Shown: piece after piece, positions 43,685-55,263 of the stretch
Position numbering within the stretch: position 1 is the first letter of the stretch
Layout of the letters: the number at the start of each line of letters is the position of its first letter
Source of the DNA: Limnephilus marmoratus
Taxonomy: Eukaryota > Arthropoda > Insecta > Trichoptera > Limnephilidae
Length of the DNA stretch: 64,000 bases
Assembly: GCA_917880885.1 (NCBI GenBank)
Contig: OU862913.1
Coordinates: 44,549,460-44,613,459 of the forward strand
Direction: 5' to 3'
Made by a program: the position numbers and the translations under genes
Notes under the pieces: generated by a model
What the model saw: the letters and a program-made list of their open reading frames with translations, nothing else
Database searches by the model: none
Told to the model about the DNA's origin: nothing

Positions 43685-43850
43685 TTTAAAGAAAAAAAAT
43701 CTTTTTTTTTAAAGAAAGACACATATTACCGAATAACCTGACAACATTTGAAAATCTCCCACCACCATCACAGTAAGCGGAAAATGTTGCTTGTGTCGTG
43801 ATGGAGGACTTAGCCAGCCGAGGAATTAAGCACCCAATGACCGGTCTAGT
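43685..43850 (-). mobile_element. SINE-2, rearranged copy
   Basis: Reversed copy with 'agccagccgaggaatt', 'gatggaggact', 'gaaaatgttgcttgtg' and 'tgaaaatctccca', ending in a T-rich run on the left (A tail). The tRNA-like head is largely missing. Confidence 0.75.
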
Positions 43851-44051
43851 TTGGTTCACCTTAATGACCATAAAAGACAACTTCTTGCATTCGGGATGAT
43901 GGAAAAAACTGCATTCAAAATTTGCTCTCGTCGAAATCATATGACGAAAGAAAATTTTGAACCGCAGTATTTTCCATCGCCCCGAATGCAAAAAAAAATC
44001 TTTCACTGAAATTAAGATGAATCGAAAGGTTTTTCCAAAAAAATATTCATA

Positions 44052-44521
44052 TTAACCCCTCAGGTCTCCACCATATTTTGTCAGAGGGTCAAAATATTTC
44101 CGATTTACAATAAAATCCAAATAAAAGGAATATTTCTGAATGTATTGGAAAACTAAAACTGTTTTTGAAAGGTGATGATTTACTAATTTTTGAGACATAA
44201 AAAGATTTAAAAATGGCTCACTTTACATTTTTTCTAAAGTTAATGAAAAAAAAAAGTATTACAAACGTTATTGTCATCTCACTTTTTTGTCATTCCAAAA
44301 TAATTAATAAAAAAAAGTTTCATAAATATATTTCAAATTGCAATTAAAAAATTTGGTTTCATGAAGGTCCACATTTTACTTCTTTTGTGGTTAATTTTTA
44401 TATTTGAACATAAAGCGTGGTGTTTTCTCTTTCTAACTATGATATGATATGGGAGACAACCATTTCTACGAGACCTATATGAGTTGTTCCCAAAACCGAA
44501 TGAATAGACTTTACGGGTTAA
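44052..44521. mobile_element. TTAA-flanked MITE (family P), copy 2
   Basis: Starts TTAACCCCTCAGG and ends ACGGGTTAA. It is a diverged relative of 30993-31575 over most of its length and about 110 bp shorter. Confidence 0.65.
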
Positions 44522-44911
44522 GCGTGACCAGTGATTTTGATAGTTTACCTAATACTCCATTATGTTACACTTGAGGTTGGTTGGTTTTGTGAGGCGGGTT
44601 AAGGTGGGGGCTGTAGGAAGAAATTCATTAATGCGGATCTTGAAGAGGCCCGGAGCTCGTTCCACATGCAAGCCGAGGTAAAGTTGAATAAGGCCACTTC
44701 AAGGATAATACGGAAAAATCAATTTTTCAAATGACATTTGCCGAAAGAACCAACCTTATAAAATAAATTCTTATCAAAATAAAAATAAACCGGTACAGTA
44801 CCATTCATTTTTAACAAAAGTGCACATTTTAATAATAATTGTGAAGTGCCGTTTTTGTGAAAAAAAATGCCTTGGCGTTTAATCCATTATAATAAAAATG
44901 TATTTATTGAA
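44522..44911. other. No gene seen
   Basis: Mixed A/T-rich sequence with no paired ends. Confidence 0.45.
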
Positions 44912-45129
44912 GTAAAAACTTCTTTAGCACCGTTGTGATTTGAAGCTCGATGAAACGAAAGCTAGTGACACTAAATGAGACAAACACATACATCTATATG
45001 ATTTAGCCTGCGAGAGAATGAGATAATATAATCGGGCTCCCCTTTTTACGGTGTTTCGTAGCGTCCCCACTCTTGTCTAAGTTAGTTTTCTGAAGGTTTC
45101 ACTTCTACCGCGTGTGAATTGCACACCCT
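44912..45129. repeat. Repeat family X, copy 3
   Basis: 'acttctttagcaccgttgtg', 'aagctcgatgaaacgaaagc', 'tttagcctgcgagagaatga' and 'tcacttctaccgcgtgtga' match the copy at 32006-32233 at most positions. Confidence 0.75.
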
Positions 45130-45165
45130 GTTTTTACCTACATGCGCCTTTTCGCTCTTTATTTA

Positions 45166-46062
45166 TACAGGATATCCGGGGGAATTCTACCCGTGGTAAT
45201 GATGATGGACACTGCAACGCTGTCCAAAACGTTGGCTAAAGAAGGGAAATAAGGGGGGAGCGTAGCGCAACACGTCATAACACCCCAAAAACAAATAACG
45301 AAAATACTTTTGGCCGTGAAAATCTAAGAACTTAGCAAGACGAAACTTTGGTGAGTTGTTGTGAGCACGCCCGAGAAGGTTTCTATATATACTGGTGACC
45401 TCTGGCATTATTTCAATTGGTGCCAAGCGAACTGTTTGAAAACTTAATGTACCGGGACTGAATGTATGGAGTGCGGGAGGGGGAGGCGGATGGGAGAGTG
45501 GTGAGGGAGGAGGAAGGTGAGGGGAGGGGAACTCGGGAAAGGGGGTTCGCGGGAGGAGTGGGAAGGGTTTATACGGATCCATGTGTTTGTTACTCATTCA
45601 CGCAAAAACTACTGAATGGATTTTAATGAAACTTTACAATAATATAGCTCATACATCAGAATAACATATACGAGATCTGGCATCATGAAATTTGTGTAAA
45701 AAAATTGCAATAGGTGGCACGCGAGCTGTTTAAAAACTGAATGTATCGGGAATGAATGTAGGGAATGTAGGAGGGGGAGGGGAACCCTGGAGGGCGGAGG
45801 AGAACTTGGGATGGGGGAGAGGAACTCAGGAGGGGGGAGGCGAATACGAGAGGGGGGAGGAGAAGTCGGGAGGGGGGGTTTGCGGGACGGTGGAAGGGGG
45901 GGGGGGGAAGTAGAGTGAGGAGAAGGAAGGTGGAAGAGGAGGAGTGGGAATGCGAGAGAGGAAGGGGAGGAGGAAGGTGAACGGGACGAATGGGAAAGGA
46001 TGCGCAGGGAGAAACAATGTCTTTATTAAATGGCATAGCAACGCATGCCGGGTGCCAGCTAG
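45166..46062. mobile_element. Helitron-like repeat with G-rich minisatellite segments
   Basis: Contains 'tcacgcaaaaactactgaat' followed by 'ggattttaatgaaac', the phrase that typifies many insect Helitron-like repeats, and ends 'gcatgccgggtgccagCTAG' followed by T, the expected CTAG|T terminus. Two purine-rich tracts with GGGGAGG-type units (45472-45560, 45770-45990) lie inside. The assignment rests on the terminal motif, and no Rep/helicase gene is present. Confidence 0.5.
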
Positions 46063-46141
46063 TTTGTAATAAATATAATCTTTTCTTGGAGAAACAAGAT
46101 ATATTTTGTTAATTCCCGTAATTTTAGTTGCCGGAACGACA

Positions 46142-46245
46142 TAGGTCCATCTAGCATGGTCCAAGCATGGGTCCATCTAGCATGGTCCAAGCATAGGTCC
46201 ATCTAGCATGGTCCAAGCATGGGTCCATCTAGCACGCCAGTCTAT
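46142..46245. repeat. 26-bp tandem repeat, four units
   Basis: 'tccatctagcatggtccaag' plus six bases recurs at 46146, 46172, 46198 and 46224, with a g/a alternation between units. Confidence 0.9.
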
Positions 46246-46254
46246 GGCGAATGA

Positions 46255-46555
46255 GACAGATAATCAATAAAATAATTAAAGAAGATTAAAAAAAGCAAAA
46301 ATCTCGTGGAAGGCGTCTTAAGTATCTTTTAAAGAAACATTTTGATTTTTTTCACAAATTTCACCGGTAAAATAATAGAACCAGACGTGTTTTTAATAAT
46401 TTTTGGAGCATTTCATAATATTTGCATTTCAGCGTGGAACACTTCTAGATATTGTCTTCAAAGATAACATATATTTTTTTAAAGCTTAAAAACTTCAAAT
46501 GTTTAAAGGAGATATGTAAGAAATGGGTAGAAATTCCGGTAGCGGCGCCTTAACG
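46255..46555. repeat. Repeat family W, copy 2
   Basis: A diverged relative of 14100-14520, ending 'ggtagcggcgccttaa'. The left end is unclear. Confidence 0.5.
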
Positions 46556-47263
46556 AGCGTACTATTGCTGAGGACCCTTACGGTCACTACTAGCTGCCTT
46601 CTACATGCACTACAAATATTAATAAACATTGGCGATTTGTTGTGAGAACGCCCGCGACGGTTTCTACAAATAATGGTAAGCTGTGGCGTTATGAAATTTG
46701 TTTAAAAAAGGTGCGCGCATAGTTTAAAAATGTGTGTATTTCATATATTTTTGCGGCACGGAGGGAAGGCAGGAGGTGTGGTTCGCAGGAGGGGTGATGA
46801 GAGAGGGGGGAGGCGGGGAAGAGGACGCGGGAGGGGAAGGGGAACGGTCCCACAGACTTGCAGGGAGAAACAATTTATTTATTTGAATGTTATTGTATTG
46901 CAACGCATGCCGGGTATCTGCTAGTAGAGAAAAGAACTAGATACGGGTTCATAAATCTAAACAAAAACAGAGTGATCAATTCACACGTGGTAGAAGTGAG
47001 ATTCACCCTTGGTTCGCTGGATGTCTGGTCGCTGAAGTTCGTCAGGCGCTTTATACCACTACACTAATGGAGGCTCGCATGATCGCATTTTATTGATATC
47101 TCATTCTCTCGCAGGCTAAATCCTATAGATGTATGCGTTTATCTCTTTTTGGATATTCTTTCAAGATACTTAGAAGCGACTCGAGCTTCATGCGCACAAC
47201 TATTATACTATACTATTTTGCTAGTGTTCGTACACGATGCTACGCACCGACTACGGGTTTGAC

Positions 47264-48392
47264 CAGTGGCGGCCGCTGCCCTGAAAACGTGGTGGTTCAC
47301 TGATAATCCGTAACTACGAGATAACGATTACTAAGCAACATTAGGTAAAAATGATTCCACTAATCTTATTTGGAGAGAAGATCTATTTTAAGCTGTTTTC
47401 GAAGTGCGAAAACTTCTACATATCGCTTTTTAATTAAAAATTTTATTTTCGGTACTAAGAAAATAAAAACACTAAATCTTAAATTTCAACCCAAAAACCT
47501 CTTTTTTTTACAATGTTTAATTTATTTTATTTTATATTTCATAAAATAAAATTGAAAGTAGTGTAAGAAGAATATACGATGCAAATATGAATGGTAGAAG
47601 AAGTCGGGGACGCCCGAGGAAGACATGGCACGAGCAAGTGAATCAGATACTTGGGTCGGGCCATGTCGAAAGTCGGAATAATAGAAGAGAATGTATGAGA
47701 CAATGTATGAATGTGAGTGAGGCAAAGAGTGTGTGCCAAGACTGAGTTATTTGGCGGTCCGTCCTCTCTGCCTACCCCTGTGGGGAAACGGCGTGATGGT
47801 TGGTTAGTTAGTTTTATATTTCATTTTAAGCAGGATACAAACAGTATTTATAAACAATGTATAAACAGCACGAGGGCAAAATTGTCAAAGTTACCTATGA
47901 AAAAATTGTATTCCTTAATGATTTGCGTTTTATAATTTAAAACACCAATCAATAAAAAAGCAAATATATGTAAAATTTAGGTATTTGCTGTACCTTTTGA
48001 TTAAAAAAAGAATTATTCAGTTTGGTTAAGTATTTTGGCCTTAAATCCAAATTTAAGATTGTATGATAAAGGCCGCTGGGTGGCACACCGATATAGCTTA
48101 ATTTTTCATACATATGGCCGGCGTTGCGCGCTGGCGATGTTTGGGATATTCGATACAAAAACATAATTCGTTCCACTTGCAATTGGCCTGCACACCGGAC
48201 AGGGTAAATTCGCGCGAAACTTTGAGAATTTGCTCTCCCTGATTCATATTATATTATGCATTATATTGGTAGGTGATATTTTTAATGAAATTCATAGATT
48301 TTATATTTTTCGGTAAGATATTATAAAGTAATTTTAGACGATATAATTTACCAGTGCTGCACACAAACACACTGTTCAACCAGCCGCCCTTG
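47264..48392. mobile_element. hAT element, TIR CAGTGGCGGC family, 1129 bp
   Basis: Starts CAGTGGCGGCC and ends GGCCGCC-like (cagccgcccttg, degenerate). The 8-bp duplication GGTTTGAC is exact at 47256-47263 and 48393-48400. The paralogous empty site at 49930-49945 confirms the boundaries. A plus-strand RTE-like LINE fragment lies inside (47548-47812). Confidence 0.88.
47548..47812 (+). mobile_element. RTE-like LINE fragment (C-terminal motif and 3' end)
   Basis: The frame reads IESSVRRIYDANMNGRRSR, then GRPRKTWHEQVNQILGSG, then MNVSEAKSVCQD and a stop. It is followed by 'ggcggtccgtcctctctgcc' and 'cggcgtgatggttggttag', which also begin the reversed copy at 1397-1879. Another fragment (WFGHVDRLKEENSVRRTIDR) lies at about 52238-52310. 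Confidence 0.75.
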
Positions 48393-48443
48393 GGTTTGAC
48401 ATCAATTGCACGTAATCAACAGTGGTGGTAGCGCACGACGCGG

Positions 48444-48860
48444 TAATTTTTCGGGATTGGTGGCCAAGGCTATTATGAATAATTTTTAGAAAAAAACTTT
48501 AGATTTGCCTTAAACACTATAAAAGGAAACTTATTGCATCACGGCTGGCGGAAAATAATGCATTTTAATTTTCAATGTCGTTAAATAAAATTTCACTTCC
48601 GAACTACGACAGCCCGCCCGCTGCCGCCCGCCATTTGTCACATACACAAGCCCGCTACACAAACCCTGCGTAGCCAAACAAACCATTCAAAAACGTATTT
48701 TGACAGCGACAAAATGGCGGGCGGGCGTAAATAGTTTCGGTTCGCGAAGTAATTTTAGTTAACGACATTGAAAATTAAAATGCATTATGTGTGTCGTTGC
48801 TTATCCAGAATATATAATGTGAGATATCAGCCCTATTTTCCGCCAGCGTCGGTCATATCC
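48444..48860. mobile_element. Foldback element, right arm truncated
   Basis: The left arm (48444-48650) matches the left arm of 61444-62309 ('aatttttagaaaaaaacttt', 'gcatcacggctggcggaaaa', 'cagcccgcccgctgccgc'). A reduced core follows ('aaaccctgcgtagccaaaca'), then a short inverted arm to about 48790 and a diverged remnant. It begins directly at the end of the duplicated segment. Confidence 0.75.
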
Positions 48861-49172
48861 ATTGCTTTTTCTTGAATTTCCCGCCATTCTTCCCTTCAGC
48901 TATCAATTGTCACCGTGCAGTTGGCATCTTGAGATGCCGTATTAATTTAATTTTGGCGTTATTTTGCTCACGTCCGGTCGCAAAATTTTTCGTTTGTAAT
49001 TGTTTTAACGAAAATAATATCTATTGCTACCTGCGAATTCCGTAATTTTATGAAAAATTAGTGCAAGTGATTAGTGCAAACATTTTTGACAGATTAGCGT
49101 ATTCCTACTACCTACGCTATATAAATCTGCGTCGCTTCTTCTCGAAAATGGAAGGACGCCGCGCCGATTACA

Positions 49173-49213
49173 ATAGCTTCTCGGCCTGTTGGCTAAGATA
49201 AGTGATTATCTGT
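49173..49213 (+). ncRNA. U2 snRNA 5'-end fragment (pseudogene)
   Basis: 'agcttctcggcctgttggct' followed by 'aagataagtgattatctgt' corresponds to the strongly conserved 5' end of U2 (GCUUCUCGGCCUUUUGGCUAAGAUCAAGUG...) with a few changes. The match stops at about 49213. The Sm site and 3' stem-loops are absent, and unrelated Helitron-like repeat sequence follows. It is not a functional snRNA gene. Confidence 0.7.
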
Positions 49214-49286
49214 CGTTAACAAAAATCAATATTTGTTTGTTCATATTTTATGCACTGCCATACAGATCATCCGATTGCGATGAAAC

Positions 49287-49984
49287 CTTGGCGATTTGTT
49301 GTGCCAACGCCCGCGAAGGTTTCTACAAATAATGGTAAGCTGTGGCGTTATGAAATTTGTTTAAAAAAGGTGCGCGCATGGTTTAAAAATGTGTGTATTT
49401 CATATATTTTTGCGGCACGGAGGGAAGGCAGGAGGTGTGGTTCGCAGGAGGGGGGATGAGAGAGGGGGGAGGCGGGGAAGAGGATGCGGGAGGGGAAGGG
49501 GATACGGGAGGGGAGCGGTCCCGCAGACTGGAAAGGACTTGCAGGGAGAAACAATTTATTTATTTGAATGTTATTGTATTGCAACGCATGCCGGGTATCT
49601 GCTAGTAGAGAAAAGAACTAGATACGGGTTCATAAATCTAAACAAAAACAGAGTGATCAATTCACACGTGGTAGAAGTGAGATTCACCCTTGGTTCGCTG
49701 GATGTCTGGTCGCTGAAGTTCGTCAGGCGCTTTATACCACTACACTAATGGAGGCTCGCATGATCGCATTTTATTGATATCTCATTCTCTCGCAGGCTAA
49801 ATCCTATAGATGTATGCGTTTATCTCTTTTTGGATATTCTTTCAAGATACTTAGAAGCGACTCGAGCTTCATGCGCACAACTATTATACTATACTATTTT
49901 GCTAGTGTTCGTACACGACGCTACGCACCGACTACGGGTTTGACATCAATTGCACGTTATCAACAGTGGTGGTAGCGCACGACG
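49287..49984. repeat. Duplicated segment, copy 2 (uninterrupted)
   Basis: Near-identical to copy 1 at 46629-48440 minus the hAT element, with a slightly longer G-rich tract (49440-49520). The Helitron-like end is at 49590-49605 and repeat X at 49648-49880. The ORFs in the G-rich tract are compositional. Confidence 0.9.
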
Positions 49985-51156
49985 GTAGTTGCATTCATAT
50001 CTACTACCATCCGTTGGACGTTTGACAGAAATGGCGACCGAACTTGAATGGTTTGTTCAATTTGATCTGAAAGTGGAACAAAATGCGTGTTTATCCACTG
50101 GAGCGACCACACGAAATAAATAAATTTTCCTCAATTGTTCCGAGATTTCCAGAAAACATTAAAAAATCATATTTTAACATAAAAACATATTATAGTGCTA
50201 TGTAGTCAATTAATTAACCTGTATTTTACCCTTTATCTCATATTTGTAGGTTTTATAAAAAATTCGTAAAGTTTATAACCGCGCGAATCTTGCATGTTTG
50301 TTACTTTGAAACTGCCGTGAGAGGTACTTATTCGAGTCAATATAAAATATTTTCGATTTCTGTATGTTGTCTGTGGTACACTTGATAATGAAAGGTGCAT
50401 ATCTATGAAAAAGGGACTAAATTTTAGCTGTTAAAAGCTGATCAGATATTTTGCGTGAAAAAATATTTTAAAAATTTATTTTTATTGTCTTTCTAAAATA
50501 GTCTATGAAGTTCGAGTTTGCGATATCTATGGTCATAATAGATAAAGCATTTCAATAACTTCGTTTTAAGTCCAACATGACAAACGTGGGAGCTACAAAT
50601 ATTTAAAAAAAAAAAAAATTGCAGAATCAAGAGATAATGGGCCTTTTTTATCCAAAAACAATCGGTGACATTTAAAATGGCGCCACAATATACGGCAACA
50701 ATCGCTCCCCTTTCATCAACAAGTATACCACACAGTAGCGGTTCTTCACAGGGGGACAATGGGGACAGTCCCCACCATTACTCGCTTCGGCAGTACATAT
50801 ATATACTAAAATTAGAATGATACAGTCCCCACCAGTTGCACTCGAAATCTATTAAAGGAAATAACAGTCGGTGCTTTGTCTTCACCAAAATGAATGAATT
50901 CTTTAAACATAAAAGTAATTAACATTTACAGAAATAAAATACAATAAATTATTCCGGATGATTTTAATAAGACCCGACACGCGTACAGCGAACAATGTAC
51001 GGCGCACGAGAACAGGGGGTCTATTGGGGGAGGAGCAATCCATAACCAAATACAAATATTTTAAAAAACTACAGGCCACCTCAGAACAGGAAATCCTAGT
51101 GAGGAGGTCTGTGAAAAAAAAATGAATCTATACTTATACTATACATTATACATACA
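49985..51156. other. No gene seen
   Basis: A/T-rich sequence. At 50730-50780 'cagggggacaatggggacag' and 'tccccacc' recur, and related GGGGACA/TCCCC words appear near 52052-52086. They may be ends of one old element, but no target duplication supports this. Confidence 0.45.
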
Positions 51157-51886
51157 TAGAGATGGCAAAATTTCGTTTTAACTAAAAACGCGAAAAAATA
51201 GCGAAAAACGTGATTGTGGCCTTATTTCAGCTAAATTATTCTATTTAGCGAAATAGGCGTGAATTTCCCGAAAATACCGGGTATTAAAATAATATGTGAG
51301 AATTTCAAAAAATCGATATTTATCAGCGGAAATAAGTGATTAAAAATCATCTCTAACTTCAGCTCGCAATGCTATCATTCAATCAGTAAAGTGCCATTTC
51401 CATTGTTTTGTGTATTTACCTGTATTTCAAATATGCCTACTTTATTTCATTTTTGAAAGCCTGTCCTACCTCTTTTTACAATTTTGTTCCTATTTTATGT
51501 GTAAATATTTAATATTTTTGTACTGTAGGCTAAAATTGCTTTTTGACTTTACACAAATTGTGCGAAATAAATTACGTCTATTGATGTTAATCGCAATCTG
51601 CATTAGTTGTGTTTGTGTTCGACCCGTACTTAGAGTTTCCTTCCTTATTAATTTAATATTAAAATTAATTATTTATAATCTTTCACATGGAAATACTTGC
51701 AAATGAAGGTTAAACAAATATTTTACCAAAAATTCTTAAAATATGCGCTAAAAACATTCAGGAAATACATTTTTTTCTATTTTGCTACAAAACGCTAAAT
51801 TATGCCTCAAAATGCTATAAAACGCTAAATTTCCAATTGTTAATGCTAAAAAATCTGAAAATTAATGCTAAATTTTGCCATCTCTA
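51157..51886. mobile_element. hAT MITE, TIR TAGAGATGGCAAAATTT, 730 bp
   Basis: 17-bp perfect inverted ends and the exact 8-bp duplication TACATACA (51149-51156, 51887-51894). Subterminal repeats of the type 'acgctaaatt' and 'atgctaaa' occur at the right end, with 'aaacgcgaaaaaa' counterparts on the left. No transposase is present. The duplication is part of a CATA-rich stretch, so its exact phase could shift. Confidence 0.82.
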
Positions 51887-51894
51887 TACATACA

Positions 51895-52237
51895 TGTACA
51901 AACCTTGCTATTGAAACTAATAATAAATAAAATAAATTTCTCAGTGCGCAGAATCTACTGCGCCCTTGGGGGACAATCAGAGTTATCCCCATAGATTTCT
52001 TCTGTTGTTTCGCCATCGTATGCAACCGCGCATGCGCACTCATATGTGAATTCAAATACCGTGGGGACAATTCTTTGGATCCCCACTGAACCATTTGTTT
52101 GCGGAGTTACGGGCTGGAATCGCGCGCGTTCAAATTAAGTTCGATAATAATCTTGCAAGATAAAGCTTTATTTCTACGGTACTATATTGTAAATTGGTTT
52201 ATACGAGTATATATAAACAGACATTTTATATTATTTT
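51895..52237. other. No gene seen
   Basis: Includes 'gcgcatgcgca'-like GC words and the right half of the possible GGGGACA pair. No coding region. Confidence 0.4.
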
Positions 52238-52536
52238 GTGTTTTTTTGGTTTGGTCATGTAGATCGATTGAAAGAAGAAAATAGTGTGAGAAGAACAATA
52301 GATAGAATATTTGCAGCATGTTCCAGAATGGAATATACTCTCAGTATCGCCCTGGTGTAAGACCACCATTCACTGCTTGAAATGGCTTTAAAGACCAGAT
52401 CTAATTAGCCAGATAGTTCCCCGCCTTCCGTTTCCTATCTCCTTCCCCTCCCTACAACATATCCCGATTGGGGATGCCATAGTCCCATTGGCTCCAGACG
52501 GGAGCAGCTGGGACTCTTGTAAGGTATTCAGATTTA
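52238..52536 (+). mobile_element. LINE scrap followed by headless SINE-A
   Basis: 52238-52310 encodes WFGHVDRLKEENSVRRTI, an RTE-like LINE fragment. The SINE-A body starts at about 52311 ('gcagcatgttccagaatgga') and runs to 'actcttgtaaggtattcag'. The SINE lacks its tRNA head and shows small deletions in the central part. Confidence 0.7.
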
Positions 52537-52616
52537 AAAAAGGCGGAAATACATGATTAAATAAACGCGTGCCGTCTGATAGACGCCCACGTCACCAATT
52601 AAAGCGACATAAAAGA

Positions 52617-53612
52617 AGTTTCACGAAGCAAGCTGCGAGGAATGATGTGATAGTTGCATAGTTAACTTTGAAGAGATGACCTCAGCCGGGGTCAATTAGC
52701 CGACGCCCTAAACCACATGTACATATGTATTCTAGTATTATTAATAACTTCGGGCTTTTTGTACGGGTATGGAACAAGGTTTGTAGAAAATGCGTTTAAC
52801 AAGGTAAGCTTTTAGTCAGTTTCATGAAGCAAGCTGCGGGAAATGAGGTGATAGTTGCATAGTTTACTTTGAAGAGATGACCTCAGCCGGGGTCAATTAG
52901 CCGACGCCCTAAACCACATGTACATATGTATTCTACTATTATTAATAACTTCGGGCTTTTTGTACGGGTATGGAACAAGGTTTGTAGAAAATGCGTTTAA
53001 CAAGGTAAGCTTTTAGTCAGTTTCATGAAGCAAGCTGCGGGAAATGAGGTGATAGTTGCATAGTTAACCTTGAAGAAGAGATTGGCCGACGCCCAAAGCT
53101 TGTGACGCATCCCTATTGGTTTATTTATGGACGTATCCGGCATGTACAGATATATTCTAATATTATTAATTGTTGTTGATTTAATGCGAGCTCAAAGATG
53201 TTAGACAAATTAATATGATAATCCAACATAATCAAATATATTATTTAGATACTCACATTATATGGAGACATTTTGAAACAACCGAAAACTGTTAAAGACG
53301 TCAGGTATGATATTCATTATACAATTCAGGATTAAGGAATAACCTCACTAAATTGATAACTTTGTGCTAAAAGCACAAAGTTGTATGGTATGGAACAAAG
53401 ATCGTAAACTGCGGGGAATGGTGTGATAGTTGCGTAGTTAACTTTGAAGAAGATATGACGTCAGCCGCGGTTGGTGCCAACGCCCGAAAGGATGACGCAA
53501 CCGCATCTACAGAAGATGTATTCTAACATTATTGTGTCGTTAATTTAATTCGAGTTCAAAGACGTTAGACAAATGAATATGATAATCCAACATATTATTC
53601 AAATACTCACAA
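52617..53612. repeat. Tandem satellite-like array, about 201-bp unit
   Basis: Units begin 'agtttcaygaagcaagctgc' at 52617, 52818 and 53019. Units 1 and 2 are nearly identical and unit 3 diverges after 80 bp. A more diverged unit starts near 53400 ('cgtaaactgcggggaatg'). A second-order repeat of about 380 bp links 53019-53260 and 53400-53612, both ending 'atgataatccaacata'. Confidence 0.85.
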
Positions 53613-53751
53613 AATGATAAACGACAGCGGTGGACAGCAGACAGAGGCAGGAAGAAGCAGGCACCAGAGACCAGGCAGGAGGCAGCAGTCAGCAGTCAGG
53701 CAGGAGGCAGGCACAAATGGAAATGACACAAGACACCATAAATATACCAAT

Positions 53752-54700
53752 CAGTGTGACCAGATTTCATTTTACGAATCTACTGCTTGTGGAGGTTAAA
53801 AACTACTAAATTCTACCAAAAGAGAACTAGAAAATACTAAAAATCTATTAGGTACATTTTTTCGCTGTTGTGTTACAACGAAAAAGCATAATTATTGTAC
53901 TCTTGATTATAACGATAAAATAATAAAATGAACAAAGAAACACCATAAATTAGAGAAATGTTTATTACTTAAAATTAAAATCTACAGAAAAACAGTTTTT
54001 TTTTTAAATTGTGATCGAGTTATGGTTCTTCTTCTTTATGTTGGGTACTACTGCGTAACTCGAAAGTATTAAAAAAAAGTCTTAACAAGAGTAATCATTA
54101 AATTAACTAGAAATTACACAACACATATTAACATAAGTAATTTGCACACCGTCACATCCTTTCATATTTCTTATATGTTTTGATGTAGCCATGTGTTATA
54201 TCAAAGACGCCACTCTACTTAGTACTTCACAGTTGCATGCTTTACTTTAGATTTACAAAACCAACTTTTGAATGAGGGATCTTGCTCCCATTCACCGCGA
54301 TATCCTTGTGTATATTTACGTTTCATTATAAAAAAATTCAAAACTGGAATTCCCACTAATCTATCACACTCTATGCTCACGGCACGAATGGTTACGAAAA
54401 GACTGAAAATTAAAGACAAACCTACCTAATCAATTTTTTTCAATGTATGTGGGATTCCCCTACAGCTTTCCTTCTCGAATAATTAATATTAGAAAGAGAT
54501 AGTTACAATCCATTCGATGAAAAGGGGAATACCCCGCGTTTTTTCAACAGGCTTGCCATATGAAGGCAAAAAAGTGCCAGAATAGTTGAAAAGCGTGAAT
54601 TCTACCAAAATATACCAAATAATTTTTACCTACTAGATACTGTTACCGGTACCTCGAAATCTACCAAAAACGTAGAAAACTACTAAATCTGGTCACACTG
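53752..54700. mobile_element. hAT element, TIR CAGTGTGACCAGATTT, 949 bp
   Basis: 16-bp perfect inverted ends and the exact 8-bp duplication ATACCAAT (53744-53751, 54701-54708). Subterminal repeats 'aaaactactaaat' and 'ctaccaaaa' occur on both sides. The interior has no transposase. It lies immediately left of the large element that starts at 54728. A purine-rich low-complexity stretch (53625-53715) precedes it. Confidence 0.9.
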
Positions 54701-55263
54701 ATACCAATCCCCAAGACACAATGAATAGCCCAGTCAATAAACGCATTGAACTGGAACAAATTAAGGGAAAGCTGAATTTTTGCAGGTGGATAGTACTTCT
54801 TACAGGGAGTATTTTCACAAAAGTCCCCACCCCTCCCCCGCTTGCTTTCCTCCCTGCCCCCCACCAAACTTTGAAATTGTAGAGTTCCACATAATCCATC
54901 ATATCTCCTAAACTATACAATATATCTGAAAAAATGTAACACCATTATACTTCTTATAAAGTTGTCTACAAAAAAGATATAATATATTTTTTTTGTTATC
55001 TACTACGGTTTGGCAAATAATAATGACATTGTCGCCAAAAAAAATTTTTTTTTCGTAAAATTTTGATTTAAAGGTGAATATTTTTTTTTGTCTGAGGGAA
55101 CACACAAAAATGTTTCAAACAAACTATTTACCAAATTTAATAAGCTTTAAAACGGTATATAACATTGCTTACTTTTATCCTTAATACTGGTCAAAATCCG
55201 ACTCCGTTGCAGGGCGGCACGACGCCGCGGCGTGCGGTTAACCTAGTCAGCTATGATTGCAGG

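Larger units (their letters stand above)
46629..48440. repeat. Duplicated segment, copy 1, split by a hAT element
   Basis: 46629-47263 plus 48393-48440 match 49287-49984 almost base for base, from 'ttggcgatttgttgtg' to 'ggtggtagcgcacgacg'. Included are a Helitron-like end ('gccgggtatctgCTAG' at 46910-46924), a G-rich minisatellite and repeat X. The copy is interrupted by the hAT element at 47264-48392, while its sibling is not. Confidence 0.9.

Noticed and set aside
45187..46176. Proline- and serine-rich minus-strand frames of 116-136 codons
   Set aside because: They are translations of the strand opposite the G-rich minisatellite, and composition alone explains them.
46730..49748. Arginine/glycine-rich frames on the plus strand, present in both duplicate copies
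   Set aside because: They lie within the G-rich tract and Helitron-like end. Identity between copies comes from the duplication and not from selection.
50736..52086. Element bounded by CAGTAGCGGTTC and GGATCCCCACTG
   Set aside because: The ends are not good inverted repeats and the 8 bp outside them do not match.
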